Shown here: in pieces, positions 1-7,710 of the stretch
How the letters are laid out: each line of letters opens with the position of its first letter
How positions within the stretch are numbered: the first letter of the stretch is position 1
NCBI GenBank assembly: GCA_903953895.1
Contig: CAJBLH010000121.1
Span: 1 to 64,000 of the forward strand
Length of the DNA stretch: 64,000 nt
Origin: an uncultured Desulfobacteraceae bacterium
GTDB lineage: Bacteria > Desulfobacterota > Desulfobacteria > Desulfobacterales > Desulfatirhabdiaceae
Direction of reading: 5' to 3'
Translations under genes and position numbers: made by a program
The notes under the pieces: model-generated
Seen by the model: the letters and a program-made list of their open reading frames with translations, nothing else
Told to the model about the DNA's origin: nothing
Database searches by the model: none

Positions 1-227
1 CGCAATTTCCACAGCGTCATCTTTCCCGTGAATAATTATTTCGAGGCTCTATCACTTCAGCTTTACAGCTTACGGCCTGCCGGCTCGCTGTTCTACGCTT
101 AACTCAAAAGGTCACCCCCCTCTTGTCCAAGAACTCGCTACCCGGTGGATGGCTATTCCTTCCGGGGCGGGCTTCACACCCGCTAAAACACGCGACCTTG
201 CCCGGCCACACGGAAATTCAATCGCAC
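1..227 (-). mobile_element. Probable group II intron, 5' part of the ribozyme (cut by window edge)
   Basis: Read on the minus strand, a GUGCG pentamer begins at 227, which is the usual 5' end of a bacterial group II intron. It is followed by GC-rich structured sequence, including a GCGGG...CCCGC hairpin around 168-187, and there is no reading frame. This looks like ribozyme domain I. The rest of the intron, including any reverse transcriptase/maturase gene in domain IV, would lie to the left of position 1. The assignment comes from memory of such introns and from the GUGYG boundary. Domains V and VI, which would settle it, are not in the window. Confidence 0.4.
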
Positions 228-430
228 GGAGCGCAATATCGTCCGGGGATGTAACTCAGGCTTCAGGATAAGGGGTCGCCCAGAATTTCCATAGCCCCGC
301 TCAGGTCGGTGTGCATGGCAATATCATTTCAAGCCCATTTTTTGAAAGTTTCGAGAACGGAATCAGAGGTTCTTGACGGATGAAAGGGTGAAACTTATCT
401 TGAACTAAACCCCAATATAAAGGAGCCGAC
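228..430. other. Non-coding flank of the probable intron
   Basis: No convincing gene is seen. The weak minus-strand frames here have no recognisable motifs or ribosome binding site. The stretch would be the 5' exon side if the intron call at 1-227 is right. It also holds the upstream region of the methyltransferase gene, whose ribosome binding site AAAGGAG lies at about 419-425. Confidence 0.4.
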
Positions 431-1633
431 ATGATTACCGATTCCAATTCCCTGGCGGATATCGAATTCCGAGTGTCCTGGAAAAGCGATACGGCCATAC
501 ACATCGACAATTATACCGCACAGCGGGTGAATTTCTGGAGAGACTGCTTCCCACAGCATGTTTATCAGAAATTATTGAATAAATCTGTCGGCGAGCAGAT
601 GAATTGCAGTCTGAAGCCCGGAGAAATCGTTCCAGCCTTTCAGCCGTTCCGCGAACATACCATCGATTCATCGCAGTTTGATCGTAAAATGAATCCGTCC
701 CGCATTATCGAACCAAGAGCCGGTCGATTTTATCCCAAAGGAATTGTAACCGGTATGGCAAATATTTTTCGGGCCAACATCGAACCCTTCCGGTGTGTGG
801 CGCCTTCGGAATCAACGATTCGTATCAGCTTCAACCATCCACTGGCAACCTTTCCGATCGATCTAAAGGCAACTATTTTAAAAATTCATTCCAAACCGGT
901 CGATCGGGGAGGAACCTGTTACGACTGGCTGGAAGTGGCGTCTGCTGGTCCGGGAGTGCAAACCCGGGTAGATGGAAAGCCGACGGATTTTTTTTCAGAT
1001 CATCCTTTCGATCGAGAGGATCATCAGCCCGATCCCCTGTTTTATGCCGGCCCCCGGTTTGTGAATCATCTGGACGATCAGGCAATTTCAGTGATAACCG
1101 GACGGTACGCCGATTTGCTCCGGCCTGGCATGCACATCCTCGATTTAATGGGCAGTTGGACATCCCACCTGCCCAAAATTTCCTTTTCTGAAGTCATCGG
1201 CCTGGGGATGAACCATGAAGAGTTACAGGCCAATAAGCGCCTGAACCGGTTTGTGGTTCAGGATCTCAATCAGATTATGACGATTCCCTGCGAAAGCGGT
1301 TCTCTGGATGCCGTGGTCTGTACGGCATCTGTTGAATATCTGGTTCAGCCATTTGCAGTGTTTTCCGAGATTTCCCGGATTCTGAAACCCGGCGGCCTAG
1401 TGGTGATAACGTTTTCCAATCGCTGGTTTCCGCCCAAAGCCATTCGAATATGGAAAGAACTGCATGAATTTGAACGCATGGGGCTGGTGCTGGAATATCT
1501 GATACAGACCGGTTCTTTTGAAAATCTGCACACATTTTCGATGCGCGGTCTTCCGAGGCCGGAAACCGACAAGTATTTCGGGCAGCAACTGCATTCAGAT
1601 CCGGTGTATGCTGTGTGGGGACGCAAGCGATGA
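431..1633 (+). CDS. SAM-dependent methyltransferase with FKBP/SlyD-like N-terminal domain
   Basis: 400 residues, ATG start 6 bases after AAAGGAG. The C-terminal half (about 228-345) is a class I methyltransferase of the Methyltransf_11 type. The SAM-binding loop region reads ILDLMGSW near 236, and the post-catalytic strand is announced by ILKPGGLVVITF near 316-328. The first 150 residues resemble an FKBP/SlyD fold: GRFYPKGIV is followed by FNHPLA near 134, the position of the NHPLAG signature of SlyD-type isomerases. The flap and active-site residues look degenerate, so it may be a binding domain rather than an isomerase. The substrate is unknown. The gene stands alone and converges on the polyamine operon. 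The methyltransferase call is firm; the FKBP relation is inferred from a short motif. Confidence 0.75.
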   Translation: MITDSNSLADIEFRVSWKSDTAIHIDNYTAQRVNFWRDCFPQHVYQKLLNKSVGEQMNCSLKPGEIVPAFQPFREHTIDSSQFDRKMNPSRIIEPRAGRFYPKGIVTGMANIFRANIEPFRCVAPSESTIRISFNHPLATFPIDLKATILKIHSKPVDRGGTCYDWLEVASAGPGVQTRVDGKPTDFFSDHPFDREDHQPDPLFYAGPRFVNHLDDQAISVITGRYADLLRPGMHILDLMGSWTSHLPKISFSEVIGLGMNHEELQANKRLNRFVVQDLNQIMTIPCESGSLDAVVCTASVEYLVQPFAVFSEISRILKPGGLVVITFSNRWFPPKAIRIWKELHEFERMGLVLEYLIQTGSFENLHTFSMRGLPRPETDKYFGQQLHSDPVYAVWGRKR

Positions 1634-1663
1634 TGCCATCGCGTGATTCGGGGGTTCCAAGCA

Positions 1664-2458
1664 TTAGGAAACCAGGAGTTTACCAGGAGAATGGCATCTA
1701 TTTAAATATGAATAAATTCGAGGACTCAACTGAATGCCACGATCGGAAAGCGCACGGGTGCCGAATCGGGTGTTGAATTCCAGAAAATAAAAATGGCCAT
1801 CCACTTCGGCCACGTCGAATCCCGCATGATCGATTCCGGTTTCTCCGGCAAAGGATTCGACGAGGTGGACTGCACCTTCTGGAATGTTCTCAAAACTGAC
1901 GGCGCCGCCGCGGGACACGTTGTTGTGAAACTGTCCGGGTGCGGCCTGCCGCCAGTAACCTGTCACCACCTGGTTTCCCACTAGAACCAGTCTCAGATCC
2001 CGGCGGATATCCAGATATTCCTGAACATACAGCACGGAATTGTTTCCGGCGTAATCCAGAAAATCCTTGCGGGTTTCGATCAGAAACACCCCCTGCCCCA
2101 TGGAGTTTCTGATTTCCTTGGCCACAAAGGGAAAATAGAACGCATCCAGTATCTGTTCCACCGCAGTGTCTGTGTGGGCAAGTATTTGAGTAACTGGCGT
2201 ATTTTGGGGACAAACAGCCTGAAACGTTCGGGTCATCTCCACCTTGTCGTGACCGATATAAAAGCTGCTGATGCTGGGAAATATCTTTTTTTTCCACCCG
2301 TAAACCAGGGCGTTGATCTGCCAGTATTCCGGAAAGAGAATCCAGTCCGCCGCTTGTATGAGATCTTTTCGGCTGAGCCACTGCTCGGGTTTCAGCGCGA
2401 TGACATGTGGAATATGCAAAGTCCGGAGAGGGTCGAATGAAACAAACCGGCCTGTCAT
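1664..2458 (-). CDS. RimK-like ATP-grasp ligase, third gene of polyamine operon
   Basis: 264 residues. The start is placed at 2458 because the ATG overlaps the nspC stop codon as ATGA, a sign of translational coupling; a longer frame upstream only reads through the end of nspC. The protein has an ATP-grasp layout: FPFVAKEIRNSMGQGVFLI supplies the nucleotide-binding lysine and glycine loop, VQEYLDIRRDLRLVLVG the central strand, and FYFLEFNTRFG the metal-binding E/N pair. ATP-grasp enzymes of this type join a carboxylate to an amine or thiol through an acyl-phosphate. Its place directly after nspC suggests a polyamine or related amine as substrate, but that is inference. It could instead be an amino-acid ligase unrelated to polyamines. 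Confidence 0.7.
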   Translation of the reverse strand: MTGRFVSFDPLRTLHIPHVIALKPEQWLSRKDLIQAADWILFPEYWQINALVYGWKKKIFPSISSFYIGHDKVEMTRTFQAVCPQNTPVTQILAHTDTAVEQILDAFYFPFVAKEIRNSMGQGVFLIETRKDFLDYAGNNSVLYVQEYLDIRRDLRLVLVGNQVVTGYWRQAAPGQFHNNVSRGGAVSFENIPEGAVHLVESFAGETGIDHAGFDVAEVDGHFYFLEFNTRFGTRALSDRGIQLSPRIYSYLNRCHSPGKLLVS

Positions 2459-3597
2459 GACAACCGGTTCCGGTAATCTGAATAGCCGAAGTTCCGTACC
2501 AGGCAAAAGTCGCCCTGACGGGTCACGATGCCGATGGATGGAAGCCGGACTCCGTTGAAGGTATTGTTTTTCACCATCGTGTAATGCGCCATGTCCTGAA
2601 ACACCAGGCGATCTCCAACTGTAAGGGGCCTGGGAAATGAAAAATCGCCGATGACATCCCCTGCCAGACAAGTCAGGCCGGCCAGCCGGTAGGTAAACGG
2701 GAATTGCCCAGGCATGCCGGCGCCTTCGATAACCGGTCGATACGGCATTTCCAGCACATCGGGCATGTGGGCCGAGGCGGAGGTATCCAGAATGGCGATA
2801 TCCATGCCGTTGTGAAAAACATCCAGAACCGATGCGATCAAGACACCGGTGTTCAGAGCAATGGCTTCCCCTGGCTCCAGATAGACTTCGAGGGGATGTC
2901 TGGTTTTGAATCCGGTGATGAGTTCACACAGCAGATCCACATCATAATCGATTCGGGTGATGTGATGCCCGCCGCCGAAATTCACCCATTCCATGCCGCT
3001 TAGAAAGACACCGAATTTGTCCTCGAAGACTGGCAGGGTTCGGGCCAGCGCATCGGCATTGAGTTCGCAGAGGGTATGAAAGTGAAGTCCGGAAATGCCT
3101 TCAAGATGGTGGGGTTGAAAATTGTTTCGGGTGACACCCAGCCGGGAACACGGGCCGCAGGGGTCGTAGATCGGCACGCGCACTTCCGAGTGTTCGGGGT
3201 TGACCCGGATGCCGCAACTGATGGGATTTCCGGTGTTCTGGATTCTGGATCGATACCGGTTCCAAAATGAAAATGAATTGAACACCAGATGATTGCAGCA
3301 GGAAAGAATTTCAGCAAAATCCGCATCCGGAAACGCCGGTGCGCAGAAGTGGACTTCCCTGCGGAATTCATTCCGGCCCAGCCTGGCTTCGTCTACGGAA
3401 CTGGCGGAAACGCCGAAAAGATACTCGCGGATCACCGGAAAAACACTGAACATGGCAAATCCCTTGAGCGCCAGCAGGATTTTGCAGCCGGTTTTCTCCT
3501 GAACCGAATTCAGAATCTTCAGATTCTTTATCAATGCAGATTCATCGATAATATAACAAGGTGTCGGAATCCGTGGATCCGATAGACGTTCCAGCAT
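2455..3597 (-). CDS. nspC: Carboxynorspermidine decarboxylase
   Basis: 380 residues, the usual size. It belongs to the alanine-racemase-fold (group IV) PLP decarboxylases. The PLP lysine lies in ILLALKGF (about K45), a glycine-rich phosphate loop in MEWVNFGGGHH, and the family signature GLTCLAGDVIGDF is followed by RLVFQDMAHYTMVK near the C-terminus. The enzyme removes CO2 from carboxynorspermidine or carboxyspermidine, giving (nor)spermidine without S-adenosylmethionine as aminopropyl donor. It starts 5 bases after the stop of the carboxynorspermidine synthase gene and overlaps the ATP-grasp gene by four bases, so the three form one operon. Which polyamine is made cannot be read from sequence. 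Confidence 0.93.
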   Translation of the reverse strand: MLERLSDPRIPTPCYIIDESALIKNLKILNSVQEKTGCKILLALKGFAMFSVFPVIREYLFGVSASSVDEARLGRNEFRREVHFCAPAFPDADFAEILSCCNHLVFNSFSFWNRYRSRIQNTGNPISCGIRVNPEHSEVRVPIYDPCGPCSRLGVTRNNFQPHHLEGISGLHFHTLCELNADALARTLPVFEDKFGVFLSGMEWVNFGGGHHITRIDYDVDLLCELITGFKTRHPLEVYLEPGEAIALNTGVLIASVLDVFHNGMDIAILDTSASAHMPDVLEMPYRPVIEGAGMPGQFPFTYRLAGLTCLAGDVIGDFSFPRPLTVGDRLVFQDMAHYTMVKNNTFNGVRLPSIGIVTRQGDFCLVRNFGYSDYRNRLS

Positions 3598-3602
3598 GGG
3601 CC

Positions 3603-4781
3603 TTATCCCTTTATTTCCTCGATCCACGGCAAGCCGCAGCGGTTCATATCCGCCATGAACGGATCCGGGTCGAACTCCTCGACATTGAACACCCCGACAC
3701 CTTTCCATCTGCCGGTCAGCATCATCATGGCGCCGATCATGGTTGGAACTCCGGTGGTGTAGGAAATGGCCTGGGCCTGGATTTCCCGGAAGCATTCGGC
3801 ATGATCACAGACGTTATAAATGAAATATTTCTTGTTTTTTCCATTTTTGATGCCTTCGATCATGCAGCCGATACAGGTTTTTCCCGTATAACCCTGGGCC
3901 AGAGAAGACGGTTCGGGAAGCAGGGCCTTTAAAAACTGAAGCGGTATGATGTCGATGCCCTGGTATTTCACCGGATCGATGCGGGTCATGCCGACATTTT
4001 GAAGCACGCGAAGGTGGGTGAGGTATTCCTGGGAAAACGTCATCCAGAAGCGCATCTGTTTGACTCCGGGAATATTTTTGGTCAGGGATTCCATTTCTTC
4101 GTGGTACATCAGATACATTTCGCGTACACCAACCTGGGGGAAATCAAAAGGCTTATGAACGGATAATGGGTCGGTTTCGATCCATTGTCCATTTTCATAG
4201 TATTTGCCACGGGCCGTGACTTCCCGGATGTTGATTTCCGGGTTGAAATTGGTGGCAAAGGGATGGCCATGATCTCCGGCATTACAGTCCATGATATCGA
4301 TGGTGTGAATCTCGTCAAAATGATGTTTTAAGGCATGGGCGCAGAAAATATTGGTGACGCCGGGGTCGAAACCGCATCCCAGTAGCGCCATGATGCCGCG
4401 TTTCTGAAACCGCTCCTGATAATCCCATTGCCATTTATAACAGAATCTGGCTTCGTCCGGGGGTTCGTAATTGGCCGTATCCAGATAATCGACACCAGTT
4501 TCGAGGCATGCATCCATAATGGACAGATCCTGATAGGGCAGAGCAACGTTGACAACCAGATTCGGCGAAATTTTTCGAATCAGGGCCGTGACTTCTGGAA
4601 CATGGTCGGCATCCACCTGGGCGATTTCAATCGGTCCGGCAATTTGTTTCTGGATGGCCGCGCATTTGGCCAGGGTGCGGCTGGCCAGAACGATTTCCGA
4701 AAAAACTTCCGGGTGCTGTGCGCATTTGTGGGTAACAACCGCACCAACCCCACCGGCACCGATGATCAGAACTTTACTCAT
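3603..4781 (-). CDS. Carboxynorspermidine synthase (saccharopine dehydrogenase family)
   Basis: 392 residues. The N-terminal Rossmann fold begins MSKVLIIGAGGVGAVV, with the NAD(P)H loop at residues 8-13. The middle carries the conserved YLDTANYEPPDEARF and GCGFDPGVTNIFCAHA stretches of the carboxy(nor)spermidine dehydrogenase branch of the saccharopine dehydrogenase family. The enzyme condenses aspartate beta-semialdehyde with diaminopropane or putrescine and reduces the imine. It is the first gene of the polyamine operon, with AAAGGAATCC ahead of the ATG. Together with nspC it gives the complete alternative route to (nor)spermidine. No homospermidine synthase motif was seen. Confidence 0.9.
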   Translation of the reverse strand: MSKVLIIGAGGVGAVVTHKCAQHPEVFSEIVLASRTLAKCAAIQKQIAGPIEIAQVDADHVPEVTALIRKISPNLVVNVALPYQDLSIMDACLETGVDYLDTANYEPPDEARFCYKWQWDYQERFQKRGIMALLGCGFDPGVTNIFCAHALKHHFDEIHTIDIMDCNAGDHGHPFATNFNPEINIREVTARGKYYENGQWIETDPLSVHKPFDFPQVGVREMYLMYHEEMESLTKNIPGVKQMRFWMTFSQEYLTHLRVLQNVGMTRIDPVKYQGIDIIPLQFLKALLPEPSSLAQGYTGKTCIGCMIEGIKNGKNKKYFIYNVCDHAECFREIQAQAISYTTGVPTMIGAMMMLTGRWKGVGVFNVEEFDPDPFMADMNRCGLPWIEEIKG

Positions 4782-5084
4782 GGACGGATTCCTTTAAATG
4801 CTGTTATTGTTTACTTCCATCATCTCCCATTGTAGCAGATGCGCCTTGTTTTTGGCAAATCATTCTGCCAAGTTTGGGTATCCATCGAGAATGTTCACCG
4901 GAGGGGGTCGCCTTTAATGTAAGCGCTCAGACCCCTCTCCCCAGCGGGGGGAGTGTCGGAAGGGGGTGTGAACGGTTACACACTGCCATGGTGCATAGGA
5001 ATCTGCGACTCGATTCGACATTCCCCGCACATGACCTTATTCCGCGTCGAGGAGCGCTAATGATCCATCCGTGCCTTTTAGCTC
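4782..5084. other. Intergenic region with a degenerate repeat
   Basis: No gene is seen between the divergent starts at 4781 and 5156. Around 4935-4970 lies a C-tract/G-tract pair (CCCCTCTCCCC, GGGGGGAG, GGAAGGGGG) of the sort found in dispersed intergenic repeats. It is too worn to define ends. The frame running through 4874-5134 has no ribosome binding site or motif. Confidence 0.4.
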
Positions 5085-5113
5085 TTGACACGCTATATCC
5101 TTATAGCTATGTT
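5085..5113 (+). promoter_or_regulatory. Sigma-70-type promoter for the GPP34 gene
   Basis: A perfect -35 box TTGACA (5085-5090), a 17-base spacer and a -10 box TATGTT (5108-5113). Transcription would begin near 5120, about 35 bases before the ATG at 5156. This is one of the best-matching promoters in the window. Confidence 0.55.
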
Positions 5114-5155
5114 CACCCATTCATTTTGGCGTGACATCAAACCAAGGAGACTGTT

Positions 5156-5803
5156 ATGCTTAGCTTTGCAGAAGAAATATACCTATTGGCGCTTGACGAG
5201 ACAACGGGCAGACCCATGATCAGCCCCAGAGACATCGAAATGCAGAGCGCGCTGGTCGGTGCGATTCTTGCTGAACTGACGTTTCTTCATCGGATTGACA
5301 CGGATATCGACAAAGTTTATCTGCTGGATGCCGCACCGGTCGGAAATCCGGTGCTGGATCATGCTTTGTTCCTGATCTCCGGATCAACGGAATCTCAATT
5401 GATTTCTTTTTGGATGAACGCGTTGCGTGCAGACAGCCAATTGATTGAAAATCATGTGCTGCAGGAGCTGGTTGATAAAAAGATATTGCAGCAGGTCGAT
5501 AAAAAAATCCTCTGGGTATTTCCCACGCGCCAATATCCGATTATTGATGGCAGAGAGCTACAGAATATTGAAATGCGGCTTCGCAACCTGATACTGAGCG
5601 ATGAGATTCCGGAACCCAGAGAAACCGTTCTCGTCAGCCTTGTCGATGCCTGCGGTTTTTTTCAGGATATCCTGTCTCCACGCGAATATCATCGCTCGCA
5701 GGAAAGGATTGCACGCCTGGCCCGGATGGATGCTATCGGCCGGTCGGTTGCCAATCTGATTGGTGTCATCAACAAAGCCTGTATCATGATGATGCATATA
5801 TAA
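5156..5803 (+). CDS. GPP34 (GOLPH3/VPS74-like) domain protein
   Basis: 215 residues with AAGGAG ten bases before the ATG. The start, LSFAEEIYLLALDETTGRP, followed by a helical repeat (LVGAILAELTFLHRID) matches the GPP34 domain known from eukaryotic GOLPH3, which binds phosphatidylinositol 4-phosphate at the Golgi. Bacterial members are known, mainly in actinobacteria, and their job is unclear. No signal peptide or membrane segment is visible, so it is probably cytoplasmic or peripheral to the membrane. The next gene (5906) codes for a small membrane protein in the same direction. Functional transfer from GOLPH3 is not justified; only the fold is called here. Confidence 0.7.
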   Translation: MLSFAEEIYLLALDETTGRPMISPRDIEMQSALVGAILAELTFLHRIDTDIDKVYLLDAAPVGNPVLDHALFLISGSTESQLISFWMNALRADSQLIENHVLQELVDKKILQQVDKKILWVFPTRQYPIIDGRELQNIEMRLRNLILSDEIPEPRETVLVSLVDACGFFQDILSPREYHRSQERIARLARMDAIGRSVANLIGVINKACIMMMHI

Positions 5804-5905
5804 TGATGTCATTTTAATTTCCAAGGAATCGAGCGTTCGGATATTATGCCTACTCAACGAAAATAGTCTGGGATTACGACATTTCAATCTAAGGAGAAAG
5901 AGAAT

Positions 5906-6109
5906 ATGACACTTGATAAAATGGTGATGGCGTTTGCCGGAAGCTTTATTTTGATCAGCCTGCTGTTGTATCTGGTTCACAGTCATTACTGGTTGTGGTT
6001 TACAGCTTTTGTGGGCGCCAACTTACTTCAGGCATCTTTTACCGGGTTCTGTCCGATGGTAAAAATGCTGAAATTATTCGGTGTCAAAGAAGGCGTGGCA
6101 TTCAAATAG
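5906..6109 (+). CDS. Small inner-membrane protein, YgaP-type transmembrane domain (DUF2892)
   Basis: 67 residues with AAGGAG ten bases upstream of the ATG. Two membrane helices (about 8-25 and 28-44) are followed by the DUF2892 signature TGFCPMVKMLKLFGVKEG, which includes the conserved cysteine. In YgaP and similar proteins this module anchors a rhodanese domain, and it also occurs alone as here. A role in sulfur handling is often suggested but cannot be shown from this sequence. Confidence 0.75.
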   Translation: MTLDKMVMAFAGSFILISLLLYLVHSHYWLWFTAFVGANLLQASFTGFCPMVKMLKLFGVKEGVAFK

Positions 6110-6150
6110 GCTGGTGGTTGAGCCCCCAATTCTTTGATTTGCAGGCCTTT

Positions 6151-6399
6151 TCATTGAACATCATGCTGAACGTTCAATGTCCAGGTCTGATCCAGGGGGC
6201 TGAAAATAAGTTCATAGAGGCCCTCGCCATCCGTGACCGTATAATGCAGAAAATGGGTTTCGCCGATCTTGTTCCGCCAATGATAAGTGGTTTCAACAAC
6301 CCGGTACTGTCGGCGGTTCAGCTCGAACCAGACAGGCCGGATGCGCTTTCCCGGCTCGTAGATAACGGCAATTCGGATGGGAACGCCTCGCGTTACCAT
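6151..6399 (-). CDS. Small DUF6504-like protein coupled to LexA
   Basis: 82 residues. The ATG lies inside the end of lexA, overlapping it by seven bases, so it is translated as part of the same message. The sequence has the pattern of DUF6504: RPVWFELNRRQYRVVETTYHWR, then a Y-T-V strand, YELIF and a closing WTL. In other bacteria that domain accompanies Y-family polymerase/ImuB mutagenesis genes. Co-transcription with the SOS repressor fits a role in the DNA damage response, but no polymerase gene is next to it. The family assignment is from pattern memory and should be tested by profile search. Confidence 0.6.
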   Translation of the reverse strand: MVTRGVPIRIAVIYEPGKRIRPVWFELNRRQYRVVETTYHWRNKIGETHFLHYTVTDGEGLYELIFSPLDQTWTLNVQHDVQ

Positions 6400-7019
6400 C
6401 GTTTGTCATAGCTCCGTACGGTTTTCAGCAATTTTCCGACAATGACGGCTTCCGCATCGCTTTCCCGAATCAGGATGGGTTTCATGGTGCGGTTTTCCGG
6501 CTGAAGACGGATGTGATCGCCTTCGTGGTAGAAGCGTTTCAGGGTTGCGGCATCATCGATCAGCACAACGACGATTTCCCCGTTTTCAGCAGTTGACTGA
6601 GGCCGGATCAGGGCCAGATCCCCGTCCAAAATATGGGCGTCTATCATGCTGTCCCCCCTGACTTTCAGAAAGAAACAGCCATCGCCCTTTACCCAGTCTG
6701 GAGAAACGGCACAATACCCTTCGATGTTTTCGACAGCCGGCTGGGGAAGCCCGGCGCTGACCGTTCCGATGATGGGGATCGCCACCACGGCATCGCATCT
6801 TCCGGCTTTTCCGGTCAGGACAATCCCCCGGGAACTGCCTTCCCTGCGGCGCAGATAGCCTTTTTTCTCGATCGCATCGATATGGTGAAGCGCGGTGACG
6901 GTGCCGCTGGTGCCGATATGCGCGGAAATTTCTCGGAGGGTCGGCGGCGCCCCGTACATGTTGATGCACCGGATGATAAAGTCCAGAACCTGCTGCTGGC
7001 GTTCGGTAAGATTCTCCAT
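6393..7019 (-). CDS. lexA: LexA SOS repressor
   Basis: 208 residues. The N-terminal winged helix (MENLTERQQQVLDFI to about 65) contains TLREISAHIGTSGTVTALHHID. The self-cleavage site is Ala89-Gly90 in GTVSAG. The catalytic Ser124 lies in RGDSMID and Lys161 in ATLKRF. LexA represses DNA repair genes and cleaves itself when RecA is activated. The start codon follows CGGGAGGT. Two short palindromes just upstream could be its own operator. The only unusual point is the coupled DUF6504-like gene downstream. Confidence 0.95.
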   Translation of the reverse strand: MENLTERQQQVLDFIIRCINMYGAPPTLREISAHIGTSGTVTALHHIDAIEKKGYLRRREGSSRGIVLTGKAGRCDAVVAIPIIGTVSAGLPQPAVENIEGYCAVSPDWVKGDGCFFLKVRGDSMIDAHILDGDLALIRPQSTAENGEIVVVLIDDAATLKRFYHEGDHIRLQPENRTMKPILIRESDAEAVIVGKLLKTVRSYDKRW

Positions 7020-7046
7020 ATACCTCCCGGTTTATGCCATTAGATA

Positions 7047-7065
7047 GATATATCATTTGATATCA
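7047..7065 (-). promoter_or_regulatory. Candidate LexA operator upstream of lexA
   Basis: Two perfect 8-base palindromes, GATATATC (7047-7054) and TGATATCA (7058-7065), lie 28-46 bases ahead of the lexA ATG, where an autoregulatory operator is expected. LexA boxes differ greatly between lineages, and this arrangement does not match the E. coli box, so the assignment is by position and symmetry only. Confidence 0.35.
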
Positions 7066-7127
7066 GAGCGAAATCCGTCTGTCAACGCTTTTATACCCAT
7101 CACCTTTCAACCAAAGGAGGCTCACTC

Positions 7128-7517
7128 TTGACGATCATACCTGTTCAGACCCCGAATGCTCCGGCAGCCATCGGACCGTATTCCCAAGGCATTGTTTCGA
7201 ATCCCTTTGTTTTTGTCAGCGGCCAGCTCGGATTGATGCCCGCTACCGGAGATTTATCAGGCCCGGATATTACGGCCCAGGCCCCCCAGGCCCTTGAAAA
7301 TCTCAAACAAATTCTTCTGGCGGCCGGTTCTGACCTCAACCATGTTCTATCCGTGGATGTTTATCTGACCAACATGGGAAATTTTGCCATCTTTAACGGC
7401 ATTTACCAGCAGTTTTTTTCAGACCACCGACCGGCCCGGGCCGTTGTGGAGGTCAGCGCGCTTCCCAAGGGCGGATGTGTAGAGATCAAGTGCGTGGCCG
7501 TCGTCAAGCCGGGCTGA
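7128..7517 (+). CDS. RidA family imine/enamine deaminase
   Basis: 129 residues with a TTG start seven bases after a strong AAGGAGG. The YjgF/YER057c/UK114 fold is clear: NAPAAIGPYSQGI near the N-terminus, FVSGQLGLMP, and the closing RPARAVVEVSALPKG with the conserved Arg104 that binds the substrate carboxylate, then VEIKCVAV. RidA hydrolyses reactive imines such as 2-aminoacrylate released by PLP enzymes. It stands alone, divergent from lexA. Confidence 0.9.
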   Translation: MTIIPVQTPNAPAAIGPYSQGIVSNPFVFVSGQLGLMPATGDLSGPDITAQAPQALENLKQILLAAGSDLNHVLSVDVYLTNMGNFAIFNGIYQQFFSDHRPARAVVEVSALPKGGCVEIKCVAVVKPG

Positions 7518-7633
7518 TGTGATGTTGGCGGAGGGGGGGGTAAGTCAGCAGAATCTCGCTGACTGTACAGCGATTGTTGAACCACGAAACACACGAAATA
7601 AATTGGTCTTGGCTGTCTATTTTGGGCGCCTAT

Positions 7634-7689
7634 GTTCATGCATAGGGGCGGGTGTAAAACTCGCCCCTACCCGTGTGCAATCATGAACG
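7634..7689. repeat. Nested palindromic intergenic repeat
   Basis: An inner inverted repeat TAGGGGCG / CGCCCCTA (7643-7650 and 7662-7669) sits inside an outer one, GTTCATG / CATGAAC (7634-7640 and 7683-7689). The G-rich palindrome resembles a short repeat common between genes in related genomes. It lies between the 3' ends of two converging genes and could end transcription or be a dispersed REP-like element. Confidence 0.5.
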
Positions 7690-7710
7690 CCATATGAAAT
7701 AAATGCGTGT

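Noticed and set aside
4874-5134. Small plus-strand frame upstream of the GPP34 gene
   Set aside because: No ribosome binding site or motif; it runs through a worn repeat and the promoter.
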